From contig NZ_JAFBCN010000001.1 in assembly GCF_016907755.1 (NCBI RefSeq), positions 434,001 through 498,000 on the forward strand: DNA of 64,000 nt, written 5' to 3'. The position numbers and the translations under genes are program-made. This document shows positions 8,668-17,073 of the stretch, piece by piece. Under the pieces are notes generated by a model, which was given only the letters and a program-made list of their open reading frames with translations, did not search any database and had not been told where the DNA came from. Each line of letters opens with the position of its first letter. Position 1 is the stretch's first letter. This DNA comes from Cellulosimicrobium cellulans. GTDB taxonomy: Bacteria > Actinomycetota > Actinomycetes > Actinomycetales > Cellulomonadaceae.

Positions 8668-9861
8668 TCAGCCCGCGAGCAGGAGGAGGCGGCTCGTCAT
8701 CCGGAACGCGTCCGGCCGGTCGGGGAGCGCGCCCCGGAACGTCGCGAGGTCGTGGGGGGAGGTGACGACGAGCTCGACGTCGGCGTCCACGAGCACGTCC
8801 ACGACGGCGATGAACCGCTGCTGCGCCTCGCGGTCAACGTCGATGAGGAGCGGGACGTCCGTCACGACCCAGCGGCCGAAGCGTGCGGCCCAGTCGAGGT
8901 ACTCGAGGGTCGAGGTCGTCCGGCCCGCCAGGTCGTCGAACGTCACCCAGAGCTCGGGGACGCTGTCGCGCGCCTCGCCGTCCGCACGCACCGCGGTGAC
9001 GTCGAACGACCTCGTCCCGGTACGCACGACCGCCCGGGACCCCCGGTCGGGGGCGACGAGCCCGCGGTCGGCGAGCTGCGCCGTCGTACCGGGATGGAGC
9101 CACGATCCTGCGCCGAACCCCGTGCGCCCACGGCCGCCGAGCGCCCGGTAGTCCGTCGGTCCGGCGAGCTCGACCACGTCGAGGTGGGCCCGCAGGAGCG
9201 CGATGCCCGGCTCGGCGAGGTGGTGCCAGAGCGGGTTCGGCAGGAGCGTCCCCGGCTCGTAGTTGGACGTCGCGAGCACGACGACCCCCGCCTCGAACGC
9301 CCGGCGCAGGAGCCGGGTGAGCAGGGTCGCGTCGCCGGTGTCGTGGAGGTGCAGCTCGTCGAGGTAGAGCAGCGTCGTCCCGCGCAGGAGGTCGTCGATC
9401 GCCGCGTCGACCGTCCCGGGGCGCGGCGCCGGCGAGTCCTCCGGCGCGGCGGCCGCTGCCGGGTCCGGGGTGGGCGGCGCCGGGCGGGTGCGCCACCCGC
9501 GCGTCGGGCCACCCTGCCCGACGGCGGGGCGCGGTCCGGCGAGGGCGCTCACCCGCTGGGCGTGGATCGCCGCGTGCAGCTCGCGGAACAGGTCGTACAC
9601 GTGCACGCGTCTCGCGGCGCCGGCAGGGAGCTCCTGGGCGAGCGCCGCGAAGAACGCCCCGGCGAGCCACGACTTCCCCCGCCCCGCGGGCCCCCACACG
9701 TACAGCCCGCGGACGGGCCGCCGTCGGGCCCCGACGAGCTCGCCGCCGAGCCGTGCGAGCCGGTCGAGGAGCGCGGACTGGCGGGCGTCGAGCGAGAACC
9801 CCTCGCGCGCGGCGGCCGCCTCGACCGCACGCCGGGTGCGATCGAGGCGTCGGCTGGTCAC
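8668..9861 (-). CDS. zapE: AFG1/ZapE-family cell division ATPase
   Basis: This 397-residue P-loop ATPase has Walker A GPAGRGKS (57-64), Walker B LLYLDELHLHD and the family pattern ATSNYEPGTLLPNPLWHH, all diagnostic of AFG1/ZapE proteins. In E. coli ZapE modulates FtsZ ring stability; the mitochondrial relative AFG1 helps protein turnover. A Pro/Ala-rich insertion of about 45 residues between the P loop and Walker B is longer than in proteobacterial ZapE. GTG 9861 is the start. The gene follows the PadR-regulated membrane gene on the same strand by 9 bases and may be cotranscribed with it. Confidence 0.85.
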   Translation of the reverse strand: MTSRRLDRTRRAVEAAAAREGFSLDARQSALLDRLARLGGELVGARRRPVRGLYVWGPAGRGKSWLAGAFFAALAQELPAGAARRVHVYDLFRELHAAIHAQRVSALAGPRPAVGQGGPTRGWRTRPAPPTPDPAAAAAPEDSPAPRPGTVDAAIDDLLRGTTLLYLDELHLHDTGDATLLTRLLRRAFEAGVVVLATSNYEPGTLLPNPLWHHLAEPGIALLRAHLDVVELAGPTDYRALGGRGRTGFGAGSWLHPGTTAQLADRGLVAPDRGSRAVVRTGTRSFDVTAVRADGEARDSVPELWVTFDDLAGRTTSTLEYLDWAARFGRWVVTDVPLLIDVDREAQQRFIAVVDVLVDADVELVVTSPHDLATFRGALPDRPDAFRMTSRLLLLAG

Positions 9862-9870
9862 CGGGTCAGC

Positions 9871-10815
9871 CTAGGCGCGGCGACCGCGCAGAGTCTTGAC
9901 CCAGACGTCGATGACGTCCCAGGCCGCGATGACGAGGGTCCCGGCGATGATGGCGTTCGAGAGCCAGGCGAGCGAGTCCCCGCCGGTGACCTCGAGGAAC
10001 GCCGGGTTGACGAGGCGGTCGGCGCTCGCGAGCCACACCACGGCGCCCGCGAACAGCGCGCCGGTGATCGTGTTGACGACCGCGAGGCCGACGGTCCACT
10101 GGCCGCGTGCGTACACGAGGATCGTGAGCACGATCTCGGCCGCGACGAGCGCGACGAGCACGCCGGTCCAGGCGGGCCACAGGTCGGGGTGCAGCACGGG
10201 GACCGCGGTGCCGTCGGGACCCCGGTAGGTCGCGACGTTCTGGAGGAGCAGCACGGCGGCGACCAGGACGAGCAGGCCGACCGACACGACCGTGTCGACG
10301 AGCGTGACCTCCCGGGGCGCGCGCTCGGTCGGGAGGCGGTCGACCGTCCAGGGGCCCGTGAGCTCGTCCTGGCTCCGCGGGGCGCCGTAGCGCTCGAGCA
10401 GGACGAAGACGAGCGTCGTCCAGAACGCGATCTGGAGCGCGACCGAGGCGGTCGTCCAGATGCCGCTCCAGATGGCCGACCCGACGGCGTCACCCTCGAC
10501 GAGGCCCGTCGTGAGCACGATCGCCCCGGGGATGAGGCTGACCCAGAGCAGGACCTTGAGGAGGCGCAGCCAGTCGAGGTAGAGCGTGGGGCCGACGAGG
10601 TAGAGCGGCCGGCCGGCGAGGTCGGCCGCGAGGCGGTCGGGGTCGCCGAGGTCGTTGAGGACGTCGGTCTCGGCCCGCGCCGGGTCGGTGCCGGCCTCGA
10701 CCTTGGCCTCGACGGCGTCGGCGACGGACGCGCGCAGCTCCTGCTCGAGGTCGGCGTGCTGGTCGGTGGGGACGCGGCGCAGCGTGGCGGCGACGTAGCG
10801 GTCGGTGAGCGTCAT
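9871..10815 (-). CDS. Permease-prefix-domain membrane protein (HAAS-like), PadR partner
   Basis: The protein is 314 residues. The first 85 form a soluble helical permease prefix domain (VPTDQHADLEQELRASVADA pattern) typical of proteins encoded next to PadR regulators. Six or more hydrophobic helices follow. Its ATG at 10815 overlaps the padR stop by four bases (ATGA 10812-10815), so the two are translated together. Such pairs often accompany ABC transporters in antibiotic or envelope stress responses, but no ABC transporter is seen here. Its exact function is unknown. Confidence 0.8.
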   Translation of the reverse strand: MTLTDRYVAATLRRVPTDQHADLEQELRASVADAVEAKVEAGTDPARAETDVLNDLGDPDRLAADLAGRPLYLVGPTLYLDWLRLLKVLLWVSLIPGAIVLTTGLVEGDAVGSAIWSGIWTTASVALQIAFWTTLVFVLLERYGAPRSQDELTGPWTVDRLPTERAPREVTLVDTVVSVGLLVLVAAVLLLQNVATYRGPDGTAVPVLHPDLWPAWTGVLVALVAAEIVLTILVYARGQWTVGLAVVNTITGALFAGAVVWLASADRLVNPAFLEVTGGDSLAWLSNAIIAGTLVIAAWDVIDVWVKTLRGRRA

Positions 10816-11156
10816 GACGTGCCTTCCTGGGAGTCGATGGTCCGGAGGCTCTGCGCGATGGCGAGCCACTCGTCGAGCAGGTCGCGGGCGAAGCGCTCGC
10901 CCGCGGGGGAGGTGCGGTAGAACTTGCGCGGCCGCGCCTCGTCGGTGTTCCACTCGCTCACGAGGAGGCCCTGCTTCTCGAGCCGGCGCAGGAGCGGGTA
11001 GAGGGTGTTGGCGTCGACGGGGACGCCCGCTGCGGCGAGCGCCTCGAGGAGCCCGTAGCCGTAGCCGGGCGTGCGCAGCAGCAGCAGGCTCGCGACGACG
11101 ACGGAGCCGCGACGCACCTCCTGGCTGTGCCCGGCGTAGATCTCGGGATCGGTCAT
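10812..11156 (-). CDS. PadR-family transcriptional regulator
   Basis: This 114-residue winged-helix repressor has the recognition and wing region ANTLYPLLRRLEKQGLL, characteristic of PadR proteins (subfamily 2, short C-terminal helix). PadR dimers repress their own promoter and that of the partner membrane gene until a small molecule binds. A TATGGT hexamer lies about 7 bases before ATG 11156, which suggests a leaderless or nearly leaderless transcript. A perfect TGTGT/ACACA palindrome just upstream is the likely operator. Confidence 0.88.
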   Translation of the reverse strand: MTDPEIYAGHSQEVRRGSVVVASLLLLRTPGYGYGLLEALAAAGVPVDANTLYPLLRRLEKQGLLVSEWNTDEARPRKFYRTSPAGERFARDLLDEWLAIAQSLRTIDSQEGTS

Positions 11157-11170
11157 GGCTCACACCATAG

Positions 11171-11183
11171 TGTGTGACACACA
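11171..11183. promoter_or_regulatory. Candidate PadR operator
   Basis: TGTGTGACACACA is a perfect 5-bp inverted repeat with a GAC centre, located 15 bases upstream of the padR start between padR and the divergent dtxR. A further CACAC-CATA-GTGTG repeat (11161-11174) overlaps the padR start region. Position and symmetry fit autoregulation. Confidence 0.5.
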
Positions 11184-11274
11184 GTATGTGCAACAGGCAC
11201 ATCATCGTGTCGACCCGGGAGCGCTAGACTGGAACGGTTCCAGAGAAGAGTGCGTACCTGCCGCGGGAGGCCGA

Positions 11275-11985
11275 GTGACCGACCTGATCGACACCACCGA
11301 GATGTACCTGAAGTCGATCTACGAGCTGCAGGAGGAGGGGATCCCCCCGCTGCGCGCGCGGATCGCCGAGCGCCTCGGGCACTCGGGGCCGACCGTCTCC
11401 CAGACCGTCGCGCGCATGGAGCGCGACGGCCTCGTCGTCGTCGGCGGCGACCGCCAGCTCGAGCTCACGACGCTCGGACAGCAGACGGCGGTGCGCGTCA
11501 TGCGCAAGCACCGCCTCGCCGAGCGGCTCCTCACCGACGTCATCAAGCTCGACTGGGAGCAGGTCCACACCGAGGCCTGCCGCTGGGAGCACGTCATGAG
11601 CGACCTCGTCGAGCAGCGCCTCGTCGCGCTCCTCGACCACCCCGCGCACGACCCCTACGGCAACCCGATCCCGGGCCTGCGCGAGCTGGGCGAGGACCTG
11701 CCGGAGGTCGAGTACCTCGACGGCGTCGTGTCGCTCACCGCGCACCTCGCCGCCCACGGCGTCGGGCCTGACGGCGAGACGCGCGTCGTCCTCCAGCGCA
11801 TCGCCGAGCCGGTCCAGGTCGACGTCGAGCTGCTCGCGCGTCTCGCCGAGGCGGGCGTCTTCCCGCGCCGGACCCTCGTCGTGACGGTGAACGACGGCGT
11901 CGTCACCGCGTCGGGAGACGGCGCGGAGACCGTCCTCGACCTGCCCGACGACGTAGCCCGCCACCTCTTCGTCACGGCGGACTGA
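11275..11985 (+). CDS. dtxR: DtxR/IdeR-type iron-dependent repressor
   Basis: This 236-residue regulator has an N-terminal winged helix (MYLKSIYELQEEG, then SGPTVSQTVARMERDGL), a dimerisation domain and a C-terminal SH3-like domain. The metal ligands fall at the same numbers as in diphtheria DtxR: Met10, His79, Glu83, His98, Cys102, Glu105 and His106. Cys102 argues for Fe2+ sensing (DtxR/IdeR) rather than MntR. GTG 11275 has a GGGAGG ribosome binding site, and TAGACT at 11225 can be its -10. It is convergent with sodA, which fits joint control of iron and oxidative stress. I see no consensus iron box in this window. Confidence 0.9.
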   Translation: MTDLIDTTEMYLKSIYELQEEGIPPLRARIAERLGHSGPTVSQTVARMERDGLVVVGGDRQLELTTLGQQTAVRVMRKHRLAERLLTDVIKLDWEQVHTEACRWEHVMSDLVEQRLVALLDHPAHDPYGNPIPGLRELGEDLPEVEYLDGVVSLTAHLAAHGVGPDGETRVVLQRIAEPVQVDVELLARLAEAGVFPRRTLVVTVNDGVVTASGDGAETVLDLPDDVARHLFVTAD

Positions 11986-12015
11986 GCCCCGCCGCGGGTC
12001 CGGCAACCCGCCGAG

Positions 12016-12062
12016 AACGAGGTTGGTCCCGTTATCCGGTGGATAACGGGACCAACGTCGTT
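12016..12062. terminator. Long hairpin between convergent dtxR and sodA
   Basis: GTTGGTCCCGTTATCC (12022-12037) pairs perfectly with its complement at 12041-12056 around a GGT loop. The stem continues with AACGA/TCGTT after one G-G mismatch, for 21 paired bases in all. It has no T-tract on either strand. Its position between two converging genes fits a bidirectional terminator or mRNA-stabilising hairpin. Confidence 0.65.
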
Positions 12063-12104
12063 GTGGTGGGGGAGCAGGGTCGTGCTCGCCCGGGGGTGGC
12101 TTCG

Positions 12105-12731
12105 TCAGGCGGGGACGATGAGGCCGGCGGTCTGGGTCTTGGCGCGCTGGAGGCGGGCCTCGGCGTCGGACCAGTTGACGAGGTTCCACCAGGCGGTGAC
12201 GTAGTCGGCGCGCACGTTCTGGTAGTCGAGGTAGTAGGCGTGCTCCCAGACGTCGAGCAGCACGATCGGCGTGAGGCCGAGGGTGAGGTTGCCCTGCTGG
12301 TCGTAGAGCTGGACGGTGACGAGCTTGGAGCCGATGGAGTCCCAGGCGAGGATGGCCCAGCCGGAGCCCTGGACGCCGGCGGCGACGGCGGCGAACTGCT
12401 TCTTGAAGGCGTCGAAGGAGCCGAAGTGCTCGTCGATCGCGGCGCCGATCTCGCCGGTGGGCTCGCCGCCGCCCTCGGGGGAGAGGTTGGTCCAGAACGC
12501 GGAGTGGTTGACGTGGCCGCCGAGGTTGAACGCGAGGTTCTTCTCGTGCAGGTTGATCGCGGCGAAGTCGCCGGTCTCGCGGGCCTCGGCGAGCTTCTCC
12601 AGGGCGGTGTTCGCGCCGGTGACGTAGGCCTGGTGGTGCTTGGAGTGGTGCAGCTCCATGATCCGCCCGGAGATGTGCGGCTCGAGCGCACCGTAGTCGT
12701 AGGACAGCTCGGGGAGAGTGTAGACAGGCAT
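12105..12731 (-). CDS. sodA: Superoxide dismutase, Mn/Fe type
   Basis: This 208-residue enzyme converts superoxide to hydrogen peroxide and oxygen in the cytosol. It begins [20 protein letters not shown] and carries the His ligands of HHSKHH and NHSAFW and the Asp/His ligands of [13 protein letters not shown]. Length and motifs are standard for the homodimeric or tetrameric MnSOD/FeSOD family. The residues around [10 protein letters not shown] and [10 protein letters not shown] favour Mn, but the metal cannot be fixed by reading alone. The promoter upstream has an unusual 19-bp spacer containing a palindrome. Confidence 0.96.
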   Translation of the reverse strand: MPVYTLPELSYDYGALEPHISGRIMELHHSKHHQAYVTGANTALEKLAEARETGDFAAINLHEKNLAFNLGGHVNHSAFWTNLSPEGGGEPTGEIGAAIDEHFGSFDAFKKQFAAVAAGVQGSGWAILAWDSIGSKLVTVQLYDQQGNLTLGLTPIVLLDVWEHAYYLDYQNVRADYVTAWWNLVNWSDAEARLQRAKTQTAGLIVPA

Positions 12732-12766
12732 GGTTCCTCAGGTTCCTTCCGTCGGTATGCAGCCAC

Positions 12767-12797
12767 GCTAGGACCTCGACCACGGTTGAGGTCAAGG
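12767..12797 (-). promoter_or_regulatory. sodA promoter with 19-bp spacer and central palindrome (MerR-type architecture)
   Basis: On the minus strand TTGACC (12797-12792) and TAGCGT (12772-12767) are separated by exactly 19 bases. The spacer region holds the near-perfect palindrome GACCTCGACC/GGTTGAGGTC (12774-12795, plus-strand reading, 9 of 10 pairs). A long spacer with a dyad between -35 and -10 is the hallmark of promoters activated by MerR-family regulators such as SoxR. The sodA start follows about 35 bases downstream of the -10. Confidence 0.6.
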
Positions 12798-12878
12798 TGG
12801 GCGCACTGTGATCTTGCAGGTCGGACGGACCGTCCCGCTCGCCGAGCGGTCCGCCGCGGGCGGCGGGACGATGTCCCG

Positions 12879-13235
12879 ATGGGGACCGTCACGGACTACC
12901 TGGCCGGCGTCGACGAGCCGGACCGCGCGACGCTCGCACGCGTCGTCGAGGTCGCGCGCGACGTCGTGCCCGACGCCACCGAGGGCACGAGCTACGGCAT
13001 GCCCGCACTGCTGTACCGCAGCAAGGCGCTGCTGAGCGCCATGGCGTCGGCGAAGCACCTCGCGGTCTATCCGTTCAGCCCGGCCGCGGTGACCGCCGTC
13101 GAGCCGCGGCTCGACGGCTTCTCGCACGCGAAGGGGACCGTCCGGTTCTCGAGCGACCACCCGCTGCCCGACGACGTCGTCCGCGACCTCGTCGCGGCAC
13201 GCGTCGCGGAGATCGACGCGCAGCTCGACCGCTGA
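12879..13235 (+). CDS. DUF1801 (iron-chaperone-like) family protein
   Basis: This 118-residue protein has the DUF1801/YdhG-type pattern: an N-terminal helix (VTDYLAGVDEPDRATLARVVEVARDV read in pieces), then EGTSYGMPALLYRSKALLSAMASAKHL and the YPFSPAAV strand, ending with FSSDHPLPDDVVRDLVAARVAEI. Relatives are small alpha/beta proteins once linked to iron handling (frataxin-like fold), but their role is not established. ATG 12879 is used. It is divergent from sodA. Confidence 0.75.
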   Translation: MGTVTDYLAGVDEPDRATLARVVEVARDVVPDATEGTSYGMPALLYRSKALLSAMASAKHLAVYPFSPAAVTAVEPRLDGFSHAKGTVRFSSDHPLPDDVVRDLVAARVAEIDAQLDR

Positions 13236-13304
13236 ACGGGTGCCCGCGCGGACGGCGACGCGAATCCCCTGGGCCGCGCGGGCGCCGTCGGGCACGATGG
13301 ACGG

Positions 13305-13742
13305 ATGCCCGACGACGCCCGCCCCGGCCTGCGCGTGACGACCACCCTGGTCGTCCCCGAGGCAGGGCTGTCGCGGCGCTTCTCGCGCTCGTCCGGGCCG
13401 GGCGGGCAGGGCGTCAACACGACGGACTCGCGCGTCGAGCTGTCGTGGGACGTCGCGCGGTCGGCGGTGCTCACGGAGTCCCAGCGCGCGCGGCTGCTGG
13501 ACCGCCTGGGCCGGCGGCTCGTCGGGGGCGTCGTCACCGTCGCGGCGTCGGAGCACCGGGAGCAGCGGCGCAACCGCGAGGCCGCGCGGACGCGGCTCGC
13601 CGCCCTGCTGGCCGACGCCGTCGCCCCGCCCGGGCCGCCGCGGCGCGCGACCCGACCCACGCGGGGCTCGGTCGAGCGCCGGATCGGCGCCAAGAAGCGG
13701 CGGACCGACGTCAAGCGCCTGCGCCGGCCGCCACAGGACTGA
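13305..13742 (+). CDS. arfB: Peptidyl-tRNA hydrolase ArfB (RF-1 domain, ribosome rescue)
   Basis: This 145-residue protein has the class I release-factor catalytic motif GGQ at 33-35 within SSGPGGQGVNTTDSRVEL, and a Lys/Arg-rich C-terminal tail (RIGAKKRRTDVKRLRRPP) that enters the mRNA channel of stalled ribosomes. Stand-alone proteins of this length hydrolyse peptidyl-tRNA on non-stop ribosomes. ATG 13305 is the natural start. It is a single gene followed by an 81-bp repeat element. Confidence 0.92.
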   Translation: MPDDARPGLRVTTTLVVPEAGLSRRFSRSSGPGGQGVNTTDSRVELSWDVARSAVLTESQRARLLDRLGRRLVGGVVTVAASEHREQRRNREAARTRLAALLADAVAPPGPPRRATRPTRGSVERRIGAKKRRTDVKRLRRPPQD

Positions 13743-13760
13743 CCCGGGCCGCCGCCGCTC

Positions 13761-13841
13761 GCCGAGCACGACCTCACGCGCGGTCGAGCACGACGTCGCT
13801 GTCGTTCTCGGCGTGAGAACGCCAGCAACCCCGTGCTCGGC
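13761..13841 (+). repeat. 81-bp palindromic repeat, family 1, copy A
   Basis: The ends are GCCGAGCACG (13761-13770) and CGTGCTCGGC (13832-13841), a perfect inverted repeat. An inner hairpin GTTCTC/GAGAAC sits at 13804-13820. The first 44 bases align with copy B (47626-47669) without gaps: 13 identical, a variable block of 9, then 22 identical (13783-13804). It lies in the gap after arfB. Confidence 0.85.
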
Positions 13842-13915
13842 GGGAGGGCCGGTGATCGGGAGGGCCGGTGATAATGCCGTGCCGCGTGGCCGGAGGGCGT
13901 GGCAGGGTCGCGACC

Positions 13916-14335
13916 ATGACCTCTCGCATCTCCCACACCACGTTCGACGCGCGCGACTCCTACGCGCAGTCCGTCTTCTGGGCCCAGGTCCTCGGGTACA
14001 CCGACGTGCCCGGCGACCCCAACCTCCCCGGTCACGAGGAGTGCATGATCATCCCGCCGGCCGACGCCGCGACGCCCGTCGAGAGCCGGGGGCACGTCCT
14101 GTTCGTCGAGGTGCCCGACGACAAGGAGCTCAAGAACCGCGTCCACCTCGACCTGCGGCCCACGGACCGCACGCGCGAGGAGGAGGTCGAGCGCGTGCTC
14201 GCGCTCGGGGCGACGCAGGTCGCGGACCGGCGCACGCCCGACGGCGGGGGCTGGGTCGTGCTCGCCGACCCGGAGGGCAACGAGTTCTGCATCCTGCGCA
14301 GCGACGCCGAGCTCGCGGCGGCGGCCGCGCGCTAG
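13916..14335 (+). CDS. VOC family protein (glyoxalase-like)
   Basis: This 139-residue single VOC domain begins MTSRISHTTFDARDSYAQSV, with FWAQVLGYTDVPGDPN as the first half-motif and VLADPEGNEFCIL as the end strand, a pattern common in the actinobacterial Glyoxalase_6 subgroup. The acidic residue of the last strand and the His of HLDLRP are candidate metal ligands. The substrate is unknown. ATG 13916 is chosen since upstream in-frame codons fall in a repeat-rich gap. Its stop overlaps the convergent regulator by four bases. Confidence 0.82.
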   Translation: MTSRISHTTFDARDSYAQSVFWAQVLGYTDVPGDPNLPGHEECMIIPPADAATPVESRGHVLFVEVPDDKELKNRVHLDLRPTDRTREEEVERVLALGATQVADRRTPDGGGWVVLADPEGNEFCILRSDAELAAAAAR

Positions 14336-15015
14336 CGGTCCGTGATCCGGATCCAGCCGCGCTGGGCCGCCCGGGCGCCGGCCTCGAACCGGCTCGTCGC
14401 GCCGAGCCGGCCCATGAGCCCGGCCGCGTGACGTCGGACCGTCCGCGGCGACACCCCGAGCCGCGCGGCGACGGCGGTGTCGGTCTTGCCCTCGGCGAGG
14501 AGCCGCAGCAGCGTGTCCTCGCTCGGGGCCAGCGCGTCGTCGGCCGCCCGCGCCCGGCCCCACTCGGACTCGGCGAGCGCTCGCAGCGCGAGGACGGCGT
14601 CGCGGTCGGTCACGGCCCGCGTGCGGTCCGGGCGGGCGACGAGCACGACCGTGTCGTCGAGGGCGACGAGCGACACGGGCAGCGTCGGGGCCACGCGGTG
14701 CTCGACGGCGGGTCCGTCGCGAGGGTCGTCGGGCGCCGGGTGCTCCGTGGCGGGTGGCGTGGTGTCGAAAGGACCCTCGTCGAGCGCCTCGTCGTCGGTC
14801 GGCCCGTCGTCGAGGGTCCCGTCGCGCGGCGGCTCGACCGTCACGACCCGGAGGCGTGCCTCGCGCCGAACCTGCTCGCGGACCCGCGACCAGAGGGGGT
14901 CCGGGTCGTGCCCGCTGCCGTCGTCGAGGACCAGGACGTCGCGCGCGCGGCGCAGCGCGACGGCCCGCGCGGAGCGCCTGGCGCCGAGGACCGGGTCCCG
15001 CTCCGACGACGTCAC
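14332..15015 (-). CDS. LuxR-type HTH transcriptional regulator divergent from the biosynthetic cluster
   Basis: This 227-residue protein has a C-terminal LuxR/GerE helix-turn-helix (LLAEGKTDTAVAARLGVSPR, followed by TVRRHAAGLMGRLGATSRFE). The N-terminal 140 residues include an acidic, proline-rich segment and do not form a recognisable receiver domain, since the phospho-acceptor pattern is missing. It is transcribed away from the fatty acyl-AMP ligase gene with a 231-base intergenic region between them, the usual layout for a cluster-specific regulator. That link is inference. GTG 15015 is the likely start. Confidence 0.8.
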   Translation of the reverse strand: MTSSERDPVLGARRSARAVALRRARDVLVLDDGSGHDPDPLWSRVREQVRREARLRVVTVEPPRDGTLDDGPTDDEALDEGPFDTTPPATEHPAPDDPRDGPAVEHRVAPTLPVSLVALDDTVVLVARPDRTRAVTDRDAVLALRALAESEWGRARAADDALAPSEDTLLRLLAEGKTDTAVAARLGVSPRTVRRHAAGLMGRLGATSRFEAGARAAQRGWIRITDR

Positions 15016-15115
15016 ACGGGGTGACTGTAGCCGACCTCCTCGGGGGTGCCGAGAGCCGTCCCGGCGACCGGACCGATGTGACGAACGGGGAGGTCAACGG
15101 GTATTTGTCCTCTTC

Positions 15116-15127
15116 CGGACACGTCCG
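15116..15127. promoter_or_regulatory. Palindrome in the regulator/FAAL intergenic region
   Basis: CGGACACGTCCG is a perfect 5-bp inverted repeat around AC. It sits in a locally AT-richer patch (15101-15140) halfway between the divergent LuxR-type gene and the first gene of the cluster. TTGTTT at 15130-15135 could be a -35. It is a candidate operator controlling the operon. Confidence 0.4.
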
Positions 15128-15246
15128 ATTTGTTTACACCGCGCTCGTCCGCTGCCAGGCTTCCCCCGGACCGCCGGGTCGGGCTTCGTGCTGCCCGGCG
15201 TCCTACGTGCCGGGGCGGTCCCGGCGCCGGTGACAGAGGGGGCCAC

Positions 15247-17073
15247 ATGGGCGCGCAGCCGGACGACCTGACCCTCGTGGACCTCGTCCACGAGCACGCA
15301 CGGGAGCGACCGGACCACGCCGCCGTCGTCGTCGTGCCGGAGGTGGGCGAGCGGCGCACGCTGACCTACGCCGGGCTCGACGCGCAGGCGGCGGCGCTCG
15401 CGGCCGACCTCGCGGACCGGCACGGGCCGGGCGACCGCGCCCTCGTGCTCTACTCGGCCACCGCGTCGTTCGTCGTCGGGATCGTGGCCTGCTTCTACGC
15501 GGGCCTGATCCCCGTCCCGTCCCCGCTCCCGGGCGGGCAGGCCTACCAGCGCGAGCGCGTGCGCGGCATGCTCGTCGACTGCGACGCGGCCGTCGTGCTC
15601 GTCGACCCGTCGGCCGCGACCGAGACCGCGGAGTGGGCCGAGCCGCTGCGGCGCGCGGACGGCGGCCCCGTCGTCGTGACCGTGGTCGACGGCGCCACGG
15701 GCGGCCCGGCCCGGCGCGGCCGCCCGGGCCCGCAGGACGTCGCGTTCCTGCAGTACACCTCCGGGTCCACGAGCAGCCCCAAGGGCGTCGTCGTCACGCA
15801 CGCGAACGTGCTGCACCACCACGACGCGTTCACGACGACCCTCGGCCTCGTCCCGGAGGACGTCTTCTGCAGCTGGCTGCCGGGTTACCACGACTTCGGC
15901 CTCGTCGGGATGCTGCTCGTCCCCCTGGGCCTGGGCGCGACGGCCGTCATCGTCCCCTCCACGGCGTTCCTCAAGCGCCCCGTCCGCTGGCTCTCCGCGA
16001 TCACCGAGACCGGGGCGACCGTCACGGCGTCGCCGAACTTCGGCTACGACCAGTGCGCGCGGCGCGTGCGCGACGACCAGCTCGCCGAGCTCGACCTCAC
16101 CCGGCTGCGCTGGGCGCTCGGCGGGGCCGAGCCGGTGGACCCTGCCGTCCTGGACGCCTTCACGCGCCGGTTCGAGCCCGTGGGCTTCCGCGGGTCGGCG
16201 CACGGCCCGGGGTACGGCCTCGCCGAGGCGACGCTGACGGCGACGTACCCGGACCGCCGCCTCCCGCTCGTCATCACCGCCGACGAGGCGGCGCTCGCCG
16301 ACGGTCGCCTGGTCGTGCTCGAGGAGGCGTCGTTCCTGTCTGCCCTCCCGGACCCCGCGGCGCAGGGCCGGGGCAGCGTCCCGGGCGCGCGGCTCGTGTG
16401 CTGCGGCCCGCCGAGCGGGGTGGAGCTGCGCCTCGTGGACGACCAGGGCGTCGAGGTCCCGGACGGCGCGGTCGGGGAGGTCTGGCTGCGCGGCGGCACC
16501 GTCGCGGCCGGGTACTGGGGCGACGCGGCGGCGGGCGCGACGGCCGAGACGTTCGGCGCCGTCGCCGCCGACGGCACGGGCCCGTGGCTGCGGACCGGGG
16601 ACCTGGGGGCGCTGCACGGCGGGCAGCTCGTCGTCACGGGCCGGATCAAGGAGCTCCTCATCGTCGCCGGGCGCAACCTGTACCCCTACGACCTCGAGCG
16701 CGAGCTGCGCCGCCTGCACCCCGGGGCCGACGGCCGTCCGGGCGCGGTGTTCGAGGCGGAGGGGCTGCCGGGCACGCTCTGCGCGGTCCAGGAGTTCCGG
16801 CCCACGCCGGGGGCCCGGCTCGACGGCGCGAGCGCCGAGGACGAGCTGGACGCCGTCGTGCGCCAGATGGCCTCCCACCTGGCCTCCGTCTCGGGCGCCG
16901 CGGTGCACGACGTCGTCCTCGTGCGTCCCGGCCAGGTGCCGCGGACCACGAGCGGCAAGATCCAGCGCGGTCGGGCGCGCGACCTGCACGGCGCGGGCGA
17001 CCTCGCCGCGCTCCACTCCCTGCGCGCGTCCCGCGACCGCGCGCGCACCGAGCTCGCAGGGACCCGCTCATGA
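15247..17073 (+). CDS. Fatty acyl-AMP ligase (FAAL), first gene of the biosynthetic operon
   Basis: This 608-residue ANL-superfamily enzyme activates a carboxylic acid as the acyl adenylate and passes it to an acyl carrier protein. FAAL-type motifs are clear: FLQYTSGSTSSPKGVVVTHA (P-loop), SWLPGYHDFGLVGMLLVPLG (diagnostic of FAALs), GYGLAEATL, RTGDLGALHGGQLVVTGRIK and the C-terminal SGKIQRGRAR with the catalytic lysine. ATG 15247 follows a purine-rich ribosome binding site; an upstream extension is non-coding. The next gene, an ACP, overlaps by ATGA, so that ACP is the likely acceptor. The acyl substrate is unknown. Confidence 0.92.
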   Translation: MGAQPDDLTLVDLVHEHARERPDHAAVVVVPEVGERRTLTYAGLDAQAAALAADLADRHGPGDRALVLYSATASFVVGIVACFYAGLIPVPSPLPGGQAYQRERVRGMLVDCDAAVVLVDPSAATETAEWAEPLRRADGGPVVVTVVDGATGGPARRGRPGPQDVAFLQYTSGSTSSPKGVVVTHANVLHHHDAFTTTLGLVPEDVFCSWLPGYHDFGLVGMLLVPLGLGATAVIVPSTAFLKRPVRWLSAITETGATVTASPNFGYDQCARRVRDDQLAELDLTRLRWALGGAEPVDPAVLDAFTRRFEPVGFRGSAHGPGYGLAEATLTATYPDRRLPLVITADEAALADGRLVVLEEASFLSALPDPAAQGRGSVPGARLVCCGPPSGVELRLVDDQGVEVPDGAVGEVWLRGGTVAAGYWGDAAAGATAETFGAVAADGTGPWLRTGDLGALHGGQLVVTGRIKELLIVAGRNLYPYDLERELRRLHPGADGRPGAVFEAEGLPGTLCAVQEFRPTPGARLDGASAEDELDAVVRQMASHLASVSGAAVHDVVLVRPGQVPRTTSGKIQRGRARDLHGAGDLAALHSLRASRDRARTELAGTRS

